Shown in pieces: positions 1 through 8,060 of a stretch of DNA of 38,922 bases. The notes beneath the pieces are model-generated. The model was given only the letters and a program-made list of their open reading frames with translations. It searched no databases and was not told the DNA's origin. The position numbers and the translations under genes are program-made. Positions within the stretch are counted from its first letter, which is position 1. Every line of letters begins with the position of its first letter. The stretch covers positions 1-38,922 of the forward strand of contig JADZFD010000055.1 of NCBI GenBank assembly GCA_020850225.1, read 5' to 3'. The stretch is from Saprospiraceae bacterium. Its GTDB lineage: Bacteria; Bacteroidota; Bacteroidia; Chitinophagales; Saprospiraceae.

Positions 1-2
1 AA

Positions 3-50
3 CCATACACAATTGAGCCTGCCTATGCTGCGTGCAGTTGCTCGCAGTAA
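3..50 (+). CDS. Possible C-terminal tail of a gene cut by the left edge
   Basis: A plus-strand frame is open from the window edge to a TAA at 48-50 and would encode the last 15 residues of a protein, ending in ACSCSQ. The only support is position: a terminator-like hairpin begins 8 bases after the stop. The peptide is too short to assign. A competing minus-strand frame (ATG at 90-92, open to position 1) exists but has no supporting signal. Confidence 0.25.
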   Translation, partial: PYTIEPAYAACSCSQ

Positions 51-57
51 CTTCACT

Positions 58-84
58 AAATCGTGATTTCGTATCACGATTTTG
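58..84 (+). terminator. Hairpin with short T run, likely terminator
   Basis: A 10-base perfect stem (AAATCGTGAT at 58-67 with ATCACGATTT at 73-82) encloses a 5-base loop and is followed by TTG. It lies 8 bases after the putative stop at 48-50, which suits an intrinsic terminator of a plus-strand gene entering from the left. The T run is short, so it could also be a processing hairpin. Confidence 0.4.
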
Positions 85-282
85 CTGAGCATCGTTCAGT
101 TATTTCTAAACTGGACTACGGGTTCTGTCCACTTCATTATAATTACAAGCGCAAGAGGTAATATCTTTATAGCAATAATTGTTGATATATTATTACCATG
201 AAGATGCATTAAGAATCGACCATTCAGTTGCAATAACAGGCATAGACGCGTATTAAATTTAGCAAATGAAATATCTCCTAAT
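85..282. other. Intergenic stretch, nothing recognised
   Basis: About 200 bases between two hairpins and between converging genes. It has no convincing reading frame, tRNA or repeat. The first part is less AT-rich than the second. Confidence 0.5.
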
Positions 283-322
283 ACAAAGAGCCCTGCTTAA
301 TACCTTAAGCAGGGCTCTTTGT
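283..322 (-). terminator. Strong 18-bp hairpin after the lipoprotein gene
   Basis: Bases 283-300 and 305-322 are perfect inverse complements around a 4-base TACC loop, with a GC-rich core (AGAGCCCTGC). It sits 23 bases beyond the stop of the minus-strand lipoprotein gene, so termination or 3' end protection is the natural reading. The stem ends in A/T tracts on both sides (ACAAAG / CTTTGT), so it may act in both directions between the converging genes. Confidence 0.75.
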
Positions 323-344
323 AATGATATATTAATTATCTTGT

Positions 345-1289
345 TTACAACTTCACATCAAATGTGTAGCTGTCTTTATTATTGTCCTGTGTAACAACAA
401 TATCTTTTGTATTAAGCAAATAGTATTTGTCACCATTCTTAACGATAAAAATATCACCTTTAGCTACTTTATCAGTAACATTTCTTTTACCATCGGCGCT
501 TTTTAATGTCAATGCAACACCACTACCCCACAATGCTGCAACTTGCTCCTTGTATTGTATACCATCAAATGAAAAACTTTCTGATACACCATTCTGACCT
601 TTTTTGATGTATTTGATTTCAGAACCGTTCATGCCGGATATCTGCTGCTTCCATGTCTGATCATAAGGAGGATTGATATTGACAACACCCTCATCTCTGA
701 TTTCTGCATTTTTACTGTTTGCATCTGATTCAACTGTTCCTGTAGATGCTCCTGTATCCAAATCCAGACCACCCTGTCCTGCAGGTCCTGACTGATTCAA
801 CAGAATACCTTCAAGGGAATTGACTTTAGTTCCTACCACATTTATTTTAAGTGATACTTTTGAAGTCAGACCTTTGTCATCCGTAACAACAAAGTCATAA
901 GTACCTACACTGTACGAATTATGTGCCTTGATTGTTATTCTTTGTTCAAATGAATTTACCTTATCCTGAAGTAATAAAAGTGGGTTTGCTACACCTGTAT
1001 TGCCATCAAATGAGATTCTGTCAGTAGTAATGTCGATTTTCTGTCCATCTTCAAGTATAGTTAAAGTCTTCATTGGATTTGAACCCTTTGTTGCTGTAAG
1101 ATATACTGAAAAACTACCACCCAATGCTACATCACTGTCTGCATCGATATAGCCCAGTGCATCATTCAGCTTTACGCTTGCAGGTGTGTTGTCATCTATA
1201 GGATTATTGATGTCGTCTCCACAAGAAGTCAGGAATAATGAAAATACACTGAATGCAAAAAATAATTTTAAAAATGTTAATCGCTTCAT
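345..1289 (-). CDS. Putative lipoprotein with Ig-like region, function unknown
   Basis: The 314-residue product starts with a type II signal peptide: MKRLTFLKLFF, a hydrophobic stretch, then a lipobox LTSCGDD, so it should be lipidated and envelope-anchored. The frame is open 22 codons further upstream, but the ATG at 1287-1289 is chosen because it puts the signal peptide at the N-terminus. The middle looks like one bacterial Ig-like domain (a Y-D-F-V-V-TDDKGL pattern around residues 130-150). The C-terminal half is Gly/Ser/Asp-rich near residues 165-195 and otherwise unrecognised. The gene is alone on its strand, about 200 bases from DUF4230, with a strong terminator behind it. It could be a surface or adhesin-like lipoprotein; no enzyme motif is seen. 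Confidence 0.8.
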   Translation of the reverse strand: MKRLTFLKLFFAFSVFSLFLTSCGDDINNPIDDNTPASVKLNDALGYIDADSDVALGGSFSVYLTATKGSNPMKTLTILEDGQKIDITTDRISFDGNTGVANPLLLLQDKVNSFEQRITIKAHNSYSVGTYDFVVTDDKGLTSKVSLKINVVGTKVNSLEGILLNQSGPAGQGGLDLDTGASTGTVESDANSKNAEIRDEGVVNINPPYDQTWKQQISGMNGSEIKYIKKGQNGVSESFSFDGIQYKEQVAALWGSGVALTLKSADGKRNVTDKVAKGDIFIVKNGDKYYLLNTKDIVVTQDNNKDSYTFDVKL

Positions 1290-1487
1290 ATTAAATATAT
1301 TTAAAAAAATAAAAAAATTACTGATTATTTGACGTAAAATCTTACGCAGGGTCACAAAAACAACATTTTAATTTTTTAGTATGTTTAGAATTATTGTCAT
1401 TAATTTGTGAAATATTAGTAAATCATTTGGTTAAATGAACTATTATAACTGATTTCTTTATAAAAATATTGCTCACTACCTATTTAT

Positions 1488-2090
1488 TCAATTCAATAAA
1501 CTATCGGATTTGACCACAAATTTCCATCCGGCTGAGGACAGAGCGATTTGCATCATATCTACATATGTTTTCTTTTCCTGCTCCGCTTTCCGGATAAGCT
1601 GATCGGTATTGGCATTATTTGAGATTAGATCTTTGGCATTTTTATTGATTTTATTGTATTCCTCTGTTGTGAAAGAATTGAAGGTACCTTCACTGATATC
1701 ATAATAATCCAGATTGTGGTCAATGGACAATACCTCCGCTTCGGGCATTTCATTGAGTGTAACCGTTTTGGTAAGGCTGTCGATACTGATGTTAACCTTG
1801 TCAAAATCATAGCCTACAGAAATTTTAGCTGATACCCTTAACAGGATTTTCTTACTGAACAGGTTAAAAAAATCATATTTATACGATTCGTTATAGTTGT
1901 AAATCTCTGAAAACTGCCCTTCCACACTGATGAGCTTGGTGACTGTCTTCATCCTTTCCATTACAACCACTGAACTTTCTGATTTTTTACTTTCAAACAA
2001 GGAAGTTCCCGCAAAATACCAAACAATGGCTCCGCCCAGAAGGAAAGATAAAATTACAATTACATTCTTTTTAATTAAGGAATAGAACAT
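1488..2090 (-). CDS. DUF4230 family membrane-anchored protein
   Basis: A 200-residue protein with one N-terminal membrane segment (about residues 8-28, FLLGGAIVWYF) and a soluble remainder facing the periplasm or outside. The segment VTKLISVEGQFSEIYNYNES followed by an FSKKILLRVSAKISVGYDFDKV strand pattern is typical of DUF4230, a widespread family without an established function. The C-terminus is helical and charged (AEQEKKTYVDMMQIAL). It is the last gene of a minus-strand run with the DUF3108 and LPG-synthase-like genes, 87 bases after DUF3108. A role in envelope maintenance is a guess from that context. Confidence 0.85.
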   Translation of the reverse strand: MFYSLIKKNVIVILSFLLGGAIVWYFAGTSLFESKKSESSVVVMERMKTVTKLISVEGQFSEIYNYNESYKYDFFNLFSKKILLRVSAKISVGYDFDKVNISIDSLTKTVTLNEMPEAEVLSIDHNLDYYDISEGTFNSFTTEEYNKINKNAKDLISNNANTDQLIRKAEQEKKTYVDMMQIALSSAGWKFVVKSDSLLN

Positions 2091-2177
2091 CGTTTTTTAA
2101 TTTAATCATCACATGCGCACGCTCAAAATTCTATAACAATTCTCTGGAAATATGTTTTGCAAATCAGCAAACAGATT

Positions 2178-2999
2178 CTATACTTTGGAGGATAATGGAT
2201 ACTTAAGTCCTTTATAGGATTTCAGTACCATTCTGACTGAACCGACAGATACTGAGGATTCAAGCTGCAAGGGTATCCTGTTATCGTCATCTGAAACCCA
2301 TATTTGCATCTTGTCCCCTTTCTTAAATACATTGCCCGAAACCACCTCCGGATTAATTCTTACAGTATTAAATTTACCCAGATCCTTAATTTGTTTTTTC
2401 TCTCTGCTCTCAACAGTTATACTGATGGGATATACCTCCTTGTCAAATAGTATCTGAAGGTTCAATTTATCCCCATTTTTAAAGCCTGATATATCTGTGG
2501 AACGCAATTTATAAAGATTGGATATCAGGTCCTGCATGCTCCCGTTCCACTGATGCTGCTGTACTGAAGTAGTGTGTTTTGTTTTTCCATGGTACGATGA
2601 AGCCATTTTTTTATCCTGTTGAAAACGGATACTATCATAAAGCCTGTAATTACCTTCTTCTACTATCCGCACAAAATTACTGGGTAACATCGTCTTTTTA
2701 TCGATCTTGGTGTAAAAGTAATCATTGACTTTAAAAATGGATGCATAGGTTGGATACGTTTTACCAAATGCCTTCATTTCATAACTGTCGTCCTGCTCAG
2801 TTACGGAAAAATCAACTTCACCGGCTGGAATCCAGATAAATCCAAGCGTATAGTATACTTTATATACCAACTTTTCACCATCATTAAATGCACTGTTCCC
2901 AACATTATCGGGCAAATCAGATATTTTCTGTACCCTATACGTAAAAGATACTAACATCAGTACTATCGGAAGCATCCATATCCATATTCTTTTATTCAT
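2178..2999 (-). CDS. DUF3108 domain protein, exported
   Basis: A 273-residue protein with an N-terminal signal or anchor (IWIWMLPIVLMLVSF). The mature part begins with FNDGEKLVYKVYY...GEVDFSV, the hallmark of DUF3108, and continues as a beta-rich fold with conserved IWVSDDDNRIPLQLES near the C-terminus. DUF3108 proteins are periplasmic and of unknown function; a lipoprotein- or lipid-binding beta-barrel-like fold has been proposed for relatives. The start codon lies inside the end of the upstream LPG-synthase-like gene (8-base overlap, 2992-2999), so the two are almost certainly cotranscribed and translationally coupled. Confidence 0.88.
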   Translation of the reverse strand: MNKRIWIWMLPIVLMLVSFTYRVQKISDLPDNVGNSAFNDGEKLVYKVYYTLGFIWIPAGEVDFSVTEQDDSYEMKAFGKTYPTYASIFKVNDYFYTKIDKKTMLPSNFVRIVEEGNYRLYDSIRFQQDKKMASSYHGKTKHTTSVQQHQWNGSMQDLISNLYKLRSTDISGFKNGDKLNLQILFDKEVYPISITVESREKKQIKDLGKFNTVRINPEVVSGNVFKKGDKMQIWVSDDDNRIPLQLESSVSVGSVRMVLKSYKGLKYPLSSKV

Positions 3000-3966
3000 G
3001 TTCTTCTTTTTTAAAATAACTGTAAAAATTGGTGCCAGCTATTACTTTCAGCCCGGCAATAGCCGGCAAAATCAGGTTTATCAACCATATCAGGAATGTA
3101 GCCGAAAGCGCCGTTATGCTACTTACTCCAACTGTTCCCCATACCAGAATTGCTATTTCTCCCCTGGCAAAAATACTTATGATGGCAGGTAATGGTATTC
3201 CGGTTTGTATGAGATATATACACATAATATTACCAAGTGTTTCTGTTATCGGGAGTTGGACATTCAACAATATCATCGTCATCACATACTGTAGGGTATA
3301 GATACCATATCTGACAAAGGACAGAAAAAGCACCCTGAACAGTATTCTATTCGTATAGATACCCAGTCCGTAAAGTTTATCTTTATACCGGTGAAAAACT
3401 GATTTTTCTGCCAGAACCACTGCCACTTTTGATAAGCGGAAATACAACAGGAGTAGCAGACATATCTGAACTGCAACCATCAGTATCAACGGCAATATGT
3501 AGTTATTTGTAACGTGAAAAACGTTTTTAAGAAAATAATAACTAAATAACAGTCCACCCGCTATATTACACAGATTCTGGGCGATACTGCCCAACAGGGT
3601 AGCAGAGACAACTTCTATTTTTTTGCTACTGTCAGAAGTGACAGCTCTTCCGGCATATTCACCAATCCTTCCAGGTGTAAATATCCCGGCAGCAATTCCT
3701 GCCAATACAATCCGGACTGCATTCTTCAGCTTCAAATCCGTATGTGGAGACATTAATATCTGCCATTTTCTTCCTTCCAGCAACCAGTTGATTGGCATCA
3801 GAATAAGGATTCCTGTCAGTAGTAGGTAATGTCCCGGAGTGAATCGCAGCTCTGTATATGTTTTGAATATCTGTACCGTATCATCATTGCTGAGTTGCTG
3901 TATTATCAGTACAATAATGAATCCTATTATTACATACTTGATTACCGACAGAAATACTTTGAACAA
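2992..3966 (-). CDS. Lysylphosphatidylglycerol synthase-like integral membrane protein
   Basis: A 324-residue polytopic protein with about seven or eight hydrophobic segments. Residues 64-68 (EGRKW) and 97-107 (TPGRIGEYAGR) match the conserved signature of the LPG synthase transmembrane (UPF0104/YbhN) family. The C-terminal lysyl-transferase domain of MprF is absent, so this is the membrane part only; such stand-alone proteins are thought to flip or transport lipids, and no substrate can be read here. It heads a minus-strand run with DUF3108 (8-base overlap) and DUF4230. It is divergent from the ABC operon at 4176, sharing a 209-base intergenic region. Confidence 0.85.
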   Translation of the reverse strand: MFKVFLSVIKYVIIGFIIVLIIQQLSNDDTVQIFKTYTELRFTPGHYLLLTGILILMPINWLLEGRKWQILMSPHTDLKLKNAVRIVLAGIAAGIFTPGRIGEYAGRAVTSDSSKKIEVVSATLLGSIAQNLCNIAGGLLFSYYFLKNVFHVTNNYILPLILMVAVQICLLLLLYFRLSKVAVVLAEKSVFHRYKDKLYGLGIYTNRILFRVLFLSFVRYGIYTLQYVMTMILLNVQLPITETLGNIMCIYLIQTGIPLPAIISIFARGEIAILVWGTVGVSSITALSATFLIWLINLILPAIAGLKVIAGTNFYSYFKKEEHE

Positions 3967-4101
3967 GTTGCTATATTTAATAATACCAAAATATTTGCAA
4001 TAATTGCATAATAAAGGCTAAAAATACAATTAAATCGGCATTTTGGATAGCAGATTGAAAACGTATCCTATTGTGAAAAACAAAATCAACCTTGTATATT
4101 G

Positions 4102-4149
4102 CCGGATCATTTTATCGCTTGCTATAAAAACCGGATACCTTACCCGGAT
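4102..4149. repeat. Three direct CCGGAT repeats upstream of the ABC operon
   Basis: CCGGAT occurs at 4102-4107, 4131-4136 and 4144-4149 within an otherwise AT-rich intergenic region, ending 27 bases before the ATPase start. Clustered short repeats just upstream of an operon can be regulator sites. The spacings (29 and 13) are not regular helical turns and no known operator consensus is matched, so this is only a candidate. Confidence 0.25.
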
Positions 4150-4163
4150 TACATTATTTTGAT

Positions 4164-4171
4164 TACTTTTG
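4164..4171 (+). promoter_or_regulatory. Candidate -7 box (TACTTTTG) for the ABC operon
   Basis: TACTTTTG fits the Bacteroidota -7 consensus TAnnTTTG. It ends only 4 bases before the ATG at 4176, so a transcript from it would be nearly leaderless. No TTG lies 19-20 bases upstream. It may be real with a weak -33 element, or a chance match. Confidence 0.3.
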
Positions 4172-4175
4172 TGAC

Positions 4176-4808
4176 ATGATTCAGACAAAAGATCTCACCT
4201 ACAGATACTCGGGCGAGGAGACCATTACTTTTCCTGATATATACTGCGATTCCAAAGAAATACTTTTGGTATTGGGTGCTTCAGGAGTCGGCAAAACAAC
4301 GCTACTCCACTTGTTGGGAGGAATTCTGAGGATTCAGAAGGGAAGCATTTTAATAGATGGTGCGGATTTTAAATCATTTTCGGACACACAAACAGACCAT
4401 TTCAGAGGTAAGCATATCGGGATTGTATTCCAACAGAATCACTTTGTAAAATCGTTGACTTCCCTCGAAAATGTAATGCTGGCTCAACAGTTAGCCGGAC
4501 ACAATACCGACAAAAAAAGAGCTCAGGCATTACTTGACAGGCTCAATATCGGTGATAAATCGTCAAAATATACTAATGATTTGAGTCAGGGTGAAAAACA
4601 AAGAGTAGCCATTGCACGTGCATTGATCAATAAACCCAAAATCATCCTGGCTGACGAACTGACATCAGCACTGGATGATATGAATTGTAACGAAGTACTC
4701 AACCTGCTTCAGGAACAGGCTCATGAAGCAGATTCTGCCCTGATTGTCGTAACGCATGATACCAGATTAAAGGAAAAAATCAATCGTAAGATTATATTGG
4801 AAAGATAA
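4176..4808 (+). CDS. ABC transporter ATPase, LolD/MacB type
   Basis: A 210-residue ABC ATPase with all core motifs: Walker A GASGVGKTT (residues 34-42), Q-loop around FQQNHF, signature LSQGE (136-140), Walker B IILADE (156-161), D-loop SALD and switch His in VVTHD (194). Size and sequence place it with LolD/MacB/FtsE-type ATPases that power FtsX-like permeases rather than classic importers. Its TAA and the permease ATG overlap by one base (TAATG), so the two are coupled and form the transporter. Lipoprotein release (LolD) is possible, but the His-rich partner and DUF3299 neighbours suggest a metal-linked mechanotransmission pump instead. Confidence 0.92.
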   Translation: MIQTKDLTYRYSGEETITFPDIYCDSKEILLVLGASGVGKTTLLHLLGGILRIQKGSILIDGADFKSFSDTQTDHFRGKHIGIVFQQNHFVKSLTSLENVMLAQQLAGHNTDKKRAQALLDRLNIGDKSSKYTNDLSQGEKQRVAIARALINKPKIILADELTSALDDMNCNEVLNLLQEQAHEADSALIVVTHDTRLKEKINRKIILER

Positions 4809-6085
4809 TGAATACAGTACAATTAGCACTTAAAAATATCTTGAAAAATCCTCTCAACCTGCTGATGAGTACGATACTCTTTGGACTGGGTGTAGGGCTG
4901 ATTACGTTTTTATTGCTCCTGAATGATCAGCTCAAAGACAAATTTGACAAAAACCTCGCGGGCATCGATCTGGTAGTAGGTGCCAAGGGAAGTCCGTTAC
5001 AGATGATATTGTGCAATATGTATCATATCGACAACCCTACCGGCAATATTCCGATACAATACGCATTGCCACTGCTAAGAGAAGGACATCCTTTGATAAA
5101 AATGGCAGTGCCACTTTCATTGGGAGATAATTATAAATCCTACAGAATTGTAGGTACCAACCACGATTTTTTAGGCTTATATCAAGGACAAATCAGGTCT
5201 GGTAAACTGTGGAAGAACGACCTCGAAGTCACAATCGGAAATGCAGTGGCTGAAGAAACGGGATTAAAGTTGGGTGATACATTCGAAAGTGCACATGGAT
5301 TGTCCATGGATGATCATGTGCATGAAGGACATGCATTTGTAGTTACAGGTATTCTGGAAGGTACCGGTTCTGTCCTTGACCAACTGATACTCACCAACAC
5401 CGCTTCGATATGGAAGGTACACGATCATGAAGACGAAGAACATGAACATGATGAAGATGAACACCATGAACATCACGACCATGATGATGCGCATCAGCAC
5501 GACAATTCCAAAGCAGACCTTGCCCATCATCCTGAAAATGAAATCACTTCCGTGCTCATTCAATTTAAGAATAAAACCAATTTTCAGGCATTGAATTTTG
5601 GAAGAAATATCAATGAAAATACAGAAATGCAGGCAGCTTCACCAGCGATAGAAATCAATAGACTGTACAATATGATAGGTATCGGAACGGATGTTTTAAA
5701 AGGATTGGCTATACTTATTGCTACCGTTTCAGGTTTATTCATATTTATATTATTATTGAAAAGTATGCGTGAACGCCGTTACGAACTCGCAATAATGCGG
5801 GTGCTGGGTGCTGGCAGAATGAAACTGTTTACACTGATTATTACTGAAGGCATGATATTGGCACTCTTGGGATATTTGACAGGTATGATTCTGGGACATG
5901 CCGGTATGGAGCTCGTTTCCAAATTTCTGAAGGACGATTTCAGATATGTGTTCACAGGATTGCATTGGATGACTGAAGAAGTTTTTATTTTGATTATTGC
6001 TGTTGTATTGGGGTTGATTGCGGCCTTTATACCCGCCATTCAGGCTGCAAAAACAGATTTAAATACCACCTTGTCTAAAAAATAA
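4808..6085 (+). CDS. FtsX-like ABC permease with a His-rich periplasmic loop
   Basis: A 425-residue MacB/FtsX-type permease: one N-terminal membrane segment (about 17-38), a large periplasmic domain, and three C-terminal segments (about 290-420) including the conserved MRERRYELAIMRVLGA that couples to the ATPase. Inserted in the periplasmic domain, residues 205-241 contain 13 His plus many Asp/Glu (for example HEHDEDEHHEHHDHDD), with further His at 163, 170, 172 and 175. Such acidic His runs bind Zn2+, Ni2+ or Cu2+, so this protein probably senses, buffers or moves a metal in the periplasm. The two DUF3299-like genes immediately downstream support that reading. The substrate is not shown by sequence. 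Confidence 0.9.
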   Translation: MNTVQLALKNILKNPLNLLMSTILFGLGVGLITFLLLLNDQLKDKFDKNLAGIDLVVGAKGSPLQMILCNMYHIDNPTGNIPIQYALPLLREGHPLIKMAVPLSLGDNYKSYRIVGTNHDFLGLYQGQIRSGKLWKNDLEVTIGNAVAEETGLKLGDTFESAHGLSMDDHVHEGHAFVVTGILEGTGSVLDQLILTNTASIWKVHDHEDEEHEHDEDEHHEHHDHDDAHQHDNSKADLAHHPENEITSVLIQFKNKTNFQALNFGRNINENTEMQAASPAIEINRLYNMIGIGTDVLKGLAILIATVSGLFIFILLLKSMRERRYELAIMRVLGAGRMKLFTLIITEGMILALLGYLTGMILGHAGMELVSKFLKDDFRYVFTGLHWMTEEVFILIIAVVLGLIAAFIPAIQAAKTDLNTTLSKK

Positions 6086-6146
6086 AACACATATCAGGCA
6101 TCAAAAAGGATGATCTTTTCGTTCATATAGTAATAAGAACAATAAT

Positions 6147-6611
6147 TTGAAAACATTTAACGGACGTTATACATATTACCTGATATTGATTTTTATATGG
6201 ATGCAAAGTCAGGAGATGCTTGCACAATCCAAAGATATGTGGACGATACTGGGTATGGTTACCTTTACGTCTTCTTATAATCCGGATTTACTGATAGAAA
6301 CCAAAATCCCTAAAATTTCCGGAGCCATCGAAAAACTGGATGGCAAAGAAATCGAAATTGAGGGTTACATGATTCCGCTTACCGGCCAGGTAACACAGAG
6401 CCATTTCATGTTGAGTAAGTATCCGCAAAGTACCTGCTTTTTCTGTGGTAAGGCAGGACCGGAAACAGCTATGCAGGTATTTATGAAAGATAATAGAAAA
6501 GTTAAAATCACAGAAAGAAAAGTGAAGGTAAAAGGAACTTTATATATAAATCCAAAGGATGCTTCGAGTCTGTTGTATACTTTGGAAAATGCACAATTAA
6601 CAGATATTTGA
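6147..6611 (+). CDS. DUF3299-like exported protein with CFFCG motif (copy 1)
   Basis: A 154-residue protein with an N-terminal signal peptide (YYLILIFIWMQSQEMLAQ). The TTG at 6147 is taken as start because the next in-frame ATG (6201) would cut the signal off. The mature part has DGKEIEIEGYMIPLTG (65-80) and the Cys motif CFFCGKAGPET (97-107), matching the DUF3299 pattern, with C97 and C100 as likely metal or redox ligands. DUF3299 genes accompany MacB-like ABC genes in other phyla, including a zinc-regulated cluster in Pseudomonas as I recall it. It follows the permease by 61 bases and precedes its paralogue by 22. It may be a periplasmic metal carrier or a partner of the ABC pump. Confidence 0.82.
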   Translation: MKTFNGRYTYYLILIFIWMQSQEMLAQSKDMWTILGMVTFTSSYNPDLLIETKIPKISGAIEKLDGKEIEIEGYMIPLTGQVTQSHFMLSKYPQSTCFFCGKAGPETAMQVFMKDNRKVKITERKVKVKGTLYINPKDASSLLYTLENAQLTDI

Positions 6612-6633
6612 TTTACAAGTCACAATTCATTGT

Positions 6634-7077
6634 ATGAGAACAATACTTTTAGTTATATTTGCTATGAACACCTTCATGGTTACTGTGGCAGCACAGGCTA
6701 AGGAAGATGTCTGGAAACAATTGTCCAAAGTAAGTTATAAGAAAGAATATGATGCACTGATGGGCTTCAAAGTAGACAGGCCTGTATTCGGCGAGACCGT
6801 TCGTGCACTTGAAAACAAGGAAATCATCATCAAGGGTTACATTATTCCTACTGACGGATATAAATCGCATAAAGAATTTGTCTTCTCTGCGTTTCCTTTC
6901 AGTATGTGTTTCTTTTGTGGTGGAGCCGGACCGGAAACTGTGATGGAGGTCGAAGCTACGGAAGGAATCAAGTATACCGTAGAACCCATCACTATCAAAG
7001 GTGTTCTGAAACTGAACGACAAGGATATCAACCGATTGATGTTCAAACTCGTCAGAGCACAAATCGTAAAAAGCTAA
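6634..7077 (+). CDS. DUF3299-like exported protein with CFFCG motif (copy 2)
   Basis: A 147-residue paralogue of the preceding gene. The signal peptide (MRTILLVIFAMNTFMVTVAAQ) is followed by a matching core: ALENKEIIIKGYIIPTDG (58-75) and CFFCGGAGPET (92-102). Both copies keep the two Cys and the GPET tail but differ elsewhere, so the duplication is old and both are likely functional. One base change would not unite them; they are separate genes 22 bases apart, in the same operon as the His-rich permease. The paired copies may form a heterodimer or handle different steps of metal transfer, which is inference. Confidence 0.82.
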   Translation: MRTILLVIFAMNTFMVTVAAQAKEDVWKQLSKVSYKKEYDALMGFKVDRPVFGETVRALENKEIIIKGYIIPTDGYKSHKEFVFSAFPFSMCFFCGGAGPETVMEVEATEGIKYTVEPITIKGVLKLNDKDINRLMFKLVRAQIVKS

Positions 7078-7089
7078 ACATCCGATAAT

Positions 7090-8010
7090 ATGGATTTTAA
7101 ACATCCTGTTCCTGTAACAGAACTCGCAAGTACATATTCCCTGCAGCTAAGAGGAAAGGATACCAATCTGGCAATAGGAATCAACGAAATTCACAAAGTA
7201 AGACATGGGGATATTACCTTTGTAGATGTAGAAAAGTATTACCTGAAGTCACTGAACTCTGATGCAACAATTATCCTCATCAATAAGGATATTACATGTC
7301 CTCCCGGCAAAACATTGTTGATAACAGATGATCCTTTTGCCGTTTACAATCAGATAGTCTGGGAAAACCGTCCACTGCACTACCTGAATTCCAACAGAGG
7401 TGAAAATCTACAGATTGGTGAAGACTCTCAGATAGATTTTGGTGCTTATATCGGTCACGATGTTACTATTGGCAAGGGTTGTTATATACAGTCAGGCGCC
7501 TACATAGGTGACCATACCATCATTGGTGACAATGTCAGCATACAGGCAGGTGCATTGATAGGTACGGATGCTTTCTATTATAAAAAAATAAATGGTAAGT
7601 ATACAAAATGGAGATCCGGCGGCAAGGTCATCATACAGGATAATGTAGAAATCGGTGCCGGGTGTACTATAAACCGGGGCGTATCAGGAGATACTGTCAT
7701 TGGCAATGGCACCAAACTGGACTGTCAGGTACATATTGGCCATGGTGTGGTAGTCGGCAGTAATTGCCTGATAGCGGCACAGACAGGAATTGCCGGCAAG
7801 ACAATCATTGGTTCTGGCTGTGTTATTTATGGTCAGGTAGGTATAGCACAGAATCTGAAAATAGGTGACAATGTGGTCATTCTTGCTAAAAGCGGGATAT
7901 CCAAAAATCTACTGCCTGACAAAACCTACTTCGGTATCCCTGCGGATGATGCCCGGATCAAAATGCGGGAAATGGCATCTGTTAAGATGCTCAAAAAAAA
8001 TCATGAATAG
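7090..8010 (+). CDS. lpxD: LpxD-like UDP-acylglucosamine N-acyltransferase
   Basis: A 306-residue left-handed beta-helix acyltransferase. Residues about 105-280 are hexapeptide repeats ([30 protein letters not shown] ...). HIGHGVVVG carries H218, equivalent to the catalytic His of E. coli LpxD, which N-acylates UDP-3-O-acylglucosamine in lipid A synthesis. The N-terminal uridine-binding region (ELASTYSL...[13 protein letters not shown]) is also recognisable. Bacteroidota often carry a standard LpxD of about 340 residues plus a shorter LpxD-like paralogue; at 306 this could be the latter, so the exact substrate is unsure. It starts 12 bases after the second DUF3299 gene and ends the plus-strand run. 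No lpxC, fabZ or lpxA neighbours are present, unlike the usual lipid A locus. Confidence 0.85.
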   Translation: MDFKHPVPVTELASTYSLQLRGKDTNLAIGINEIHKVRHGDITFVDVEKYYLKSLNSDATIILINKDITCPPGKTLLITDDPFAVYNQIVWENRPLHYLNSNRGENLQIGEDSQIDFGAYIGHDVTIGKGCYIQSGAYIGDHTIIGDNVSIQAGALIGTDAFYYKKINGKYTKWRSGGKVIIQDNVEIGAGCTINRGVSGDTVIGNGTKLDCQVHIGHGVVVGSNCLIAAQTGIAGKTIIGSGCVIYGQVGIAQNLKIGDNVVILAKSGISKNLLPDKTYFGIPADDARIKMREMASVKMLKKNHE

Positions 8011-8041
8011 ATGATTTGCTGACGCATTCAGGCAAATCATC
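8010..8041. terminator. Bidirectional hairpin between converging lpxD and DUF3127 genes
   Basis: GATGATTTGC (8010-8019) pairs with GCAAATCATC (8032-8041) over a 12-base loop, directly at the lpxD stop and 20 bases from the DUF3127 stop. A GTGTTTTTTAT tract follows on the plus strand at about 8051-8060. It probably ends both transcripts. Confidence 0.55.
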
Positions 8042-8060
8042 CGTATCCATGTGTTTTTTA

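Noticed and set aside
1-92. Minus-strand frame from ATG at 90-92 running off the left edge
   Set aside because: About 30 codons, no recognisable motif and no ribosome-binding support; the plus-strand tail with a following hairpin fits better, itself weakly.
6649-7104. Long minus-strand frame (151 codons) opposite the second DUF3299-like gene
   Set aside because: It is antisense to a gene with a clear signal peptide and family motif; its translation shows no domain, and codon choice looks like a shadow.
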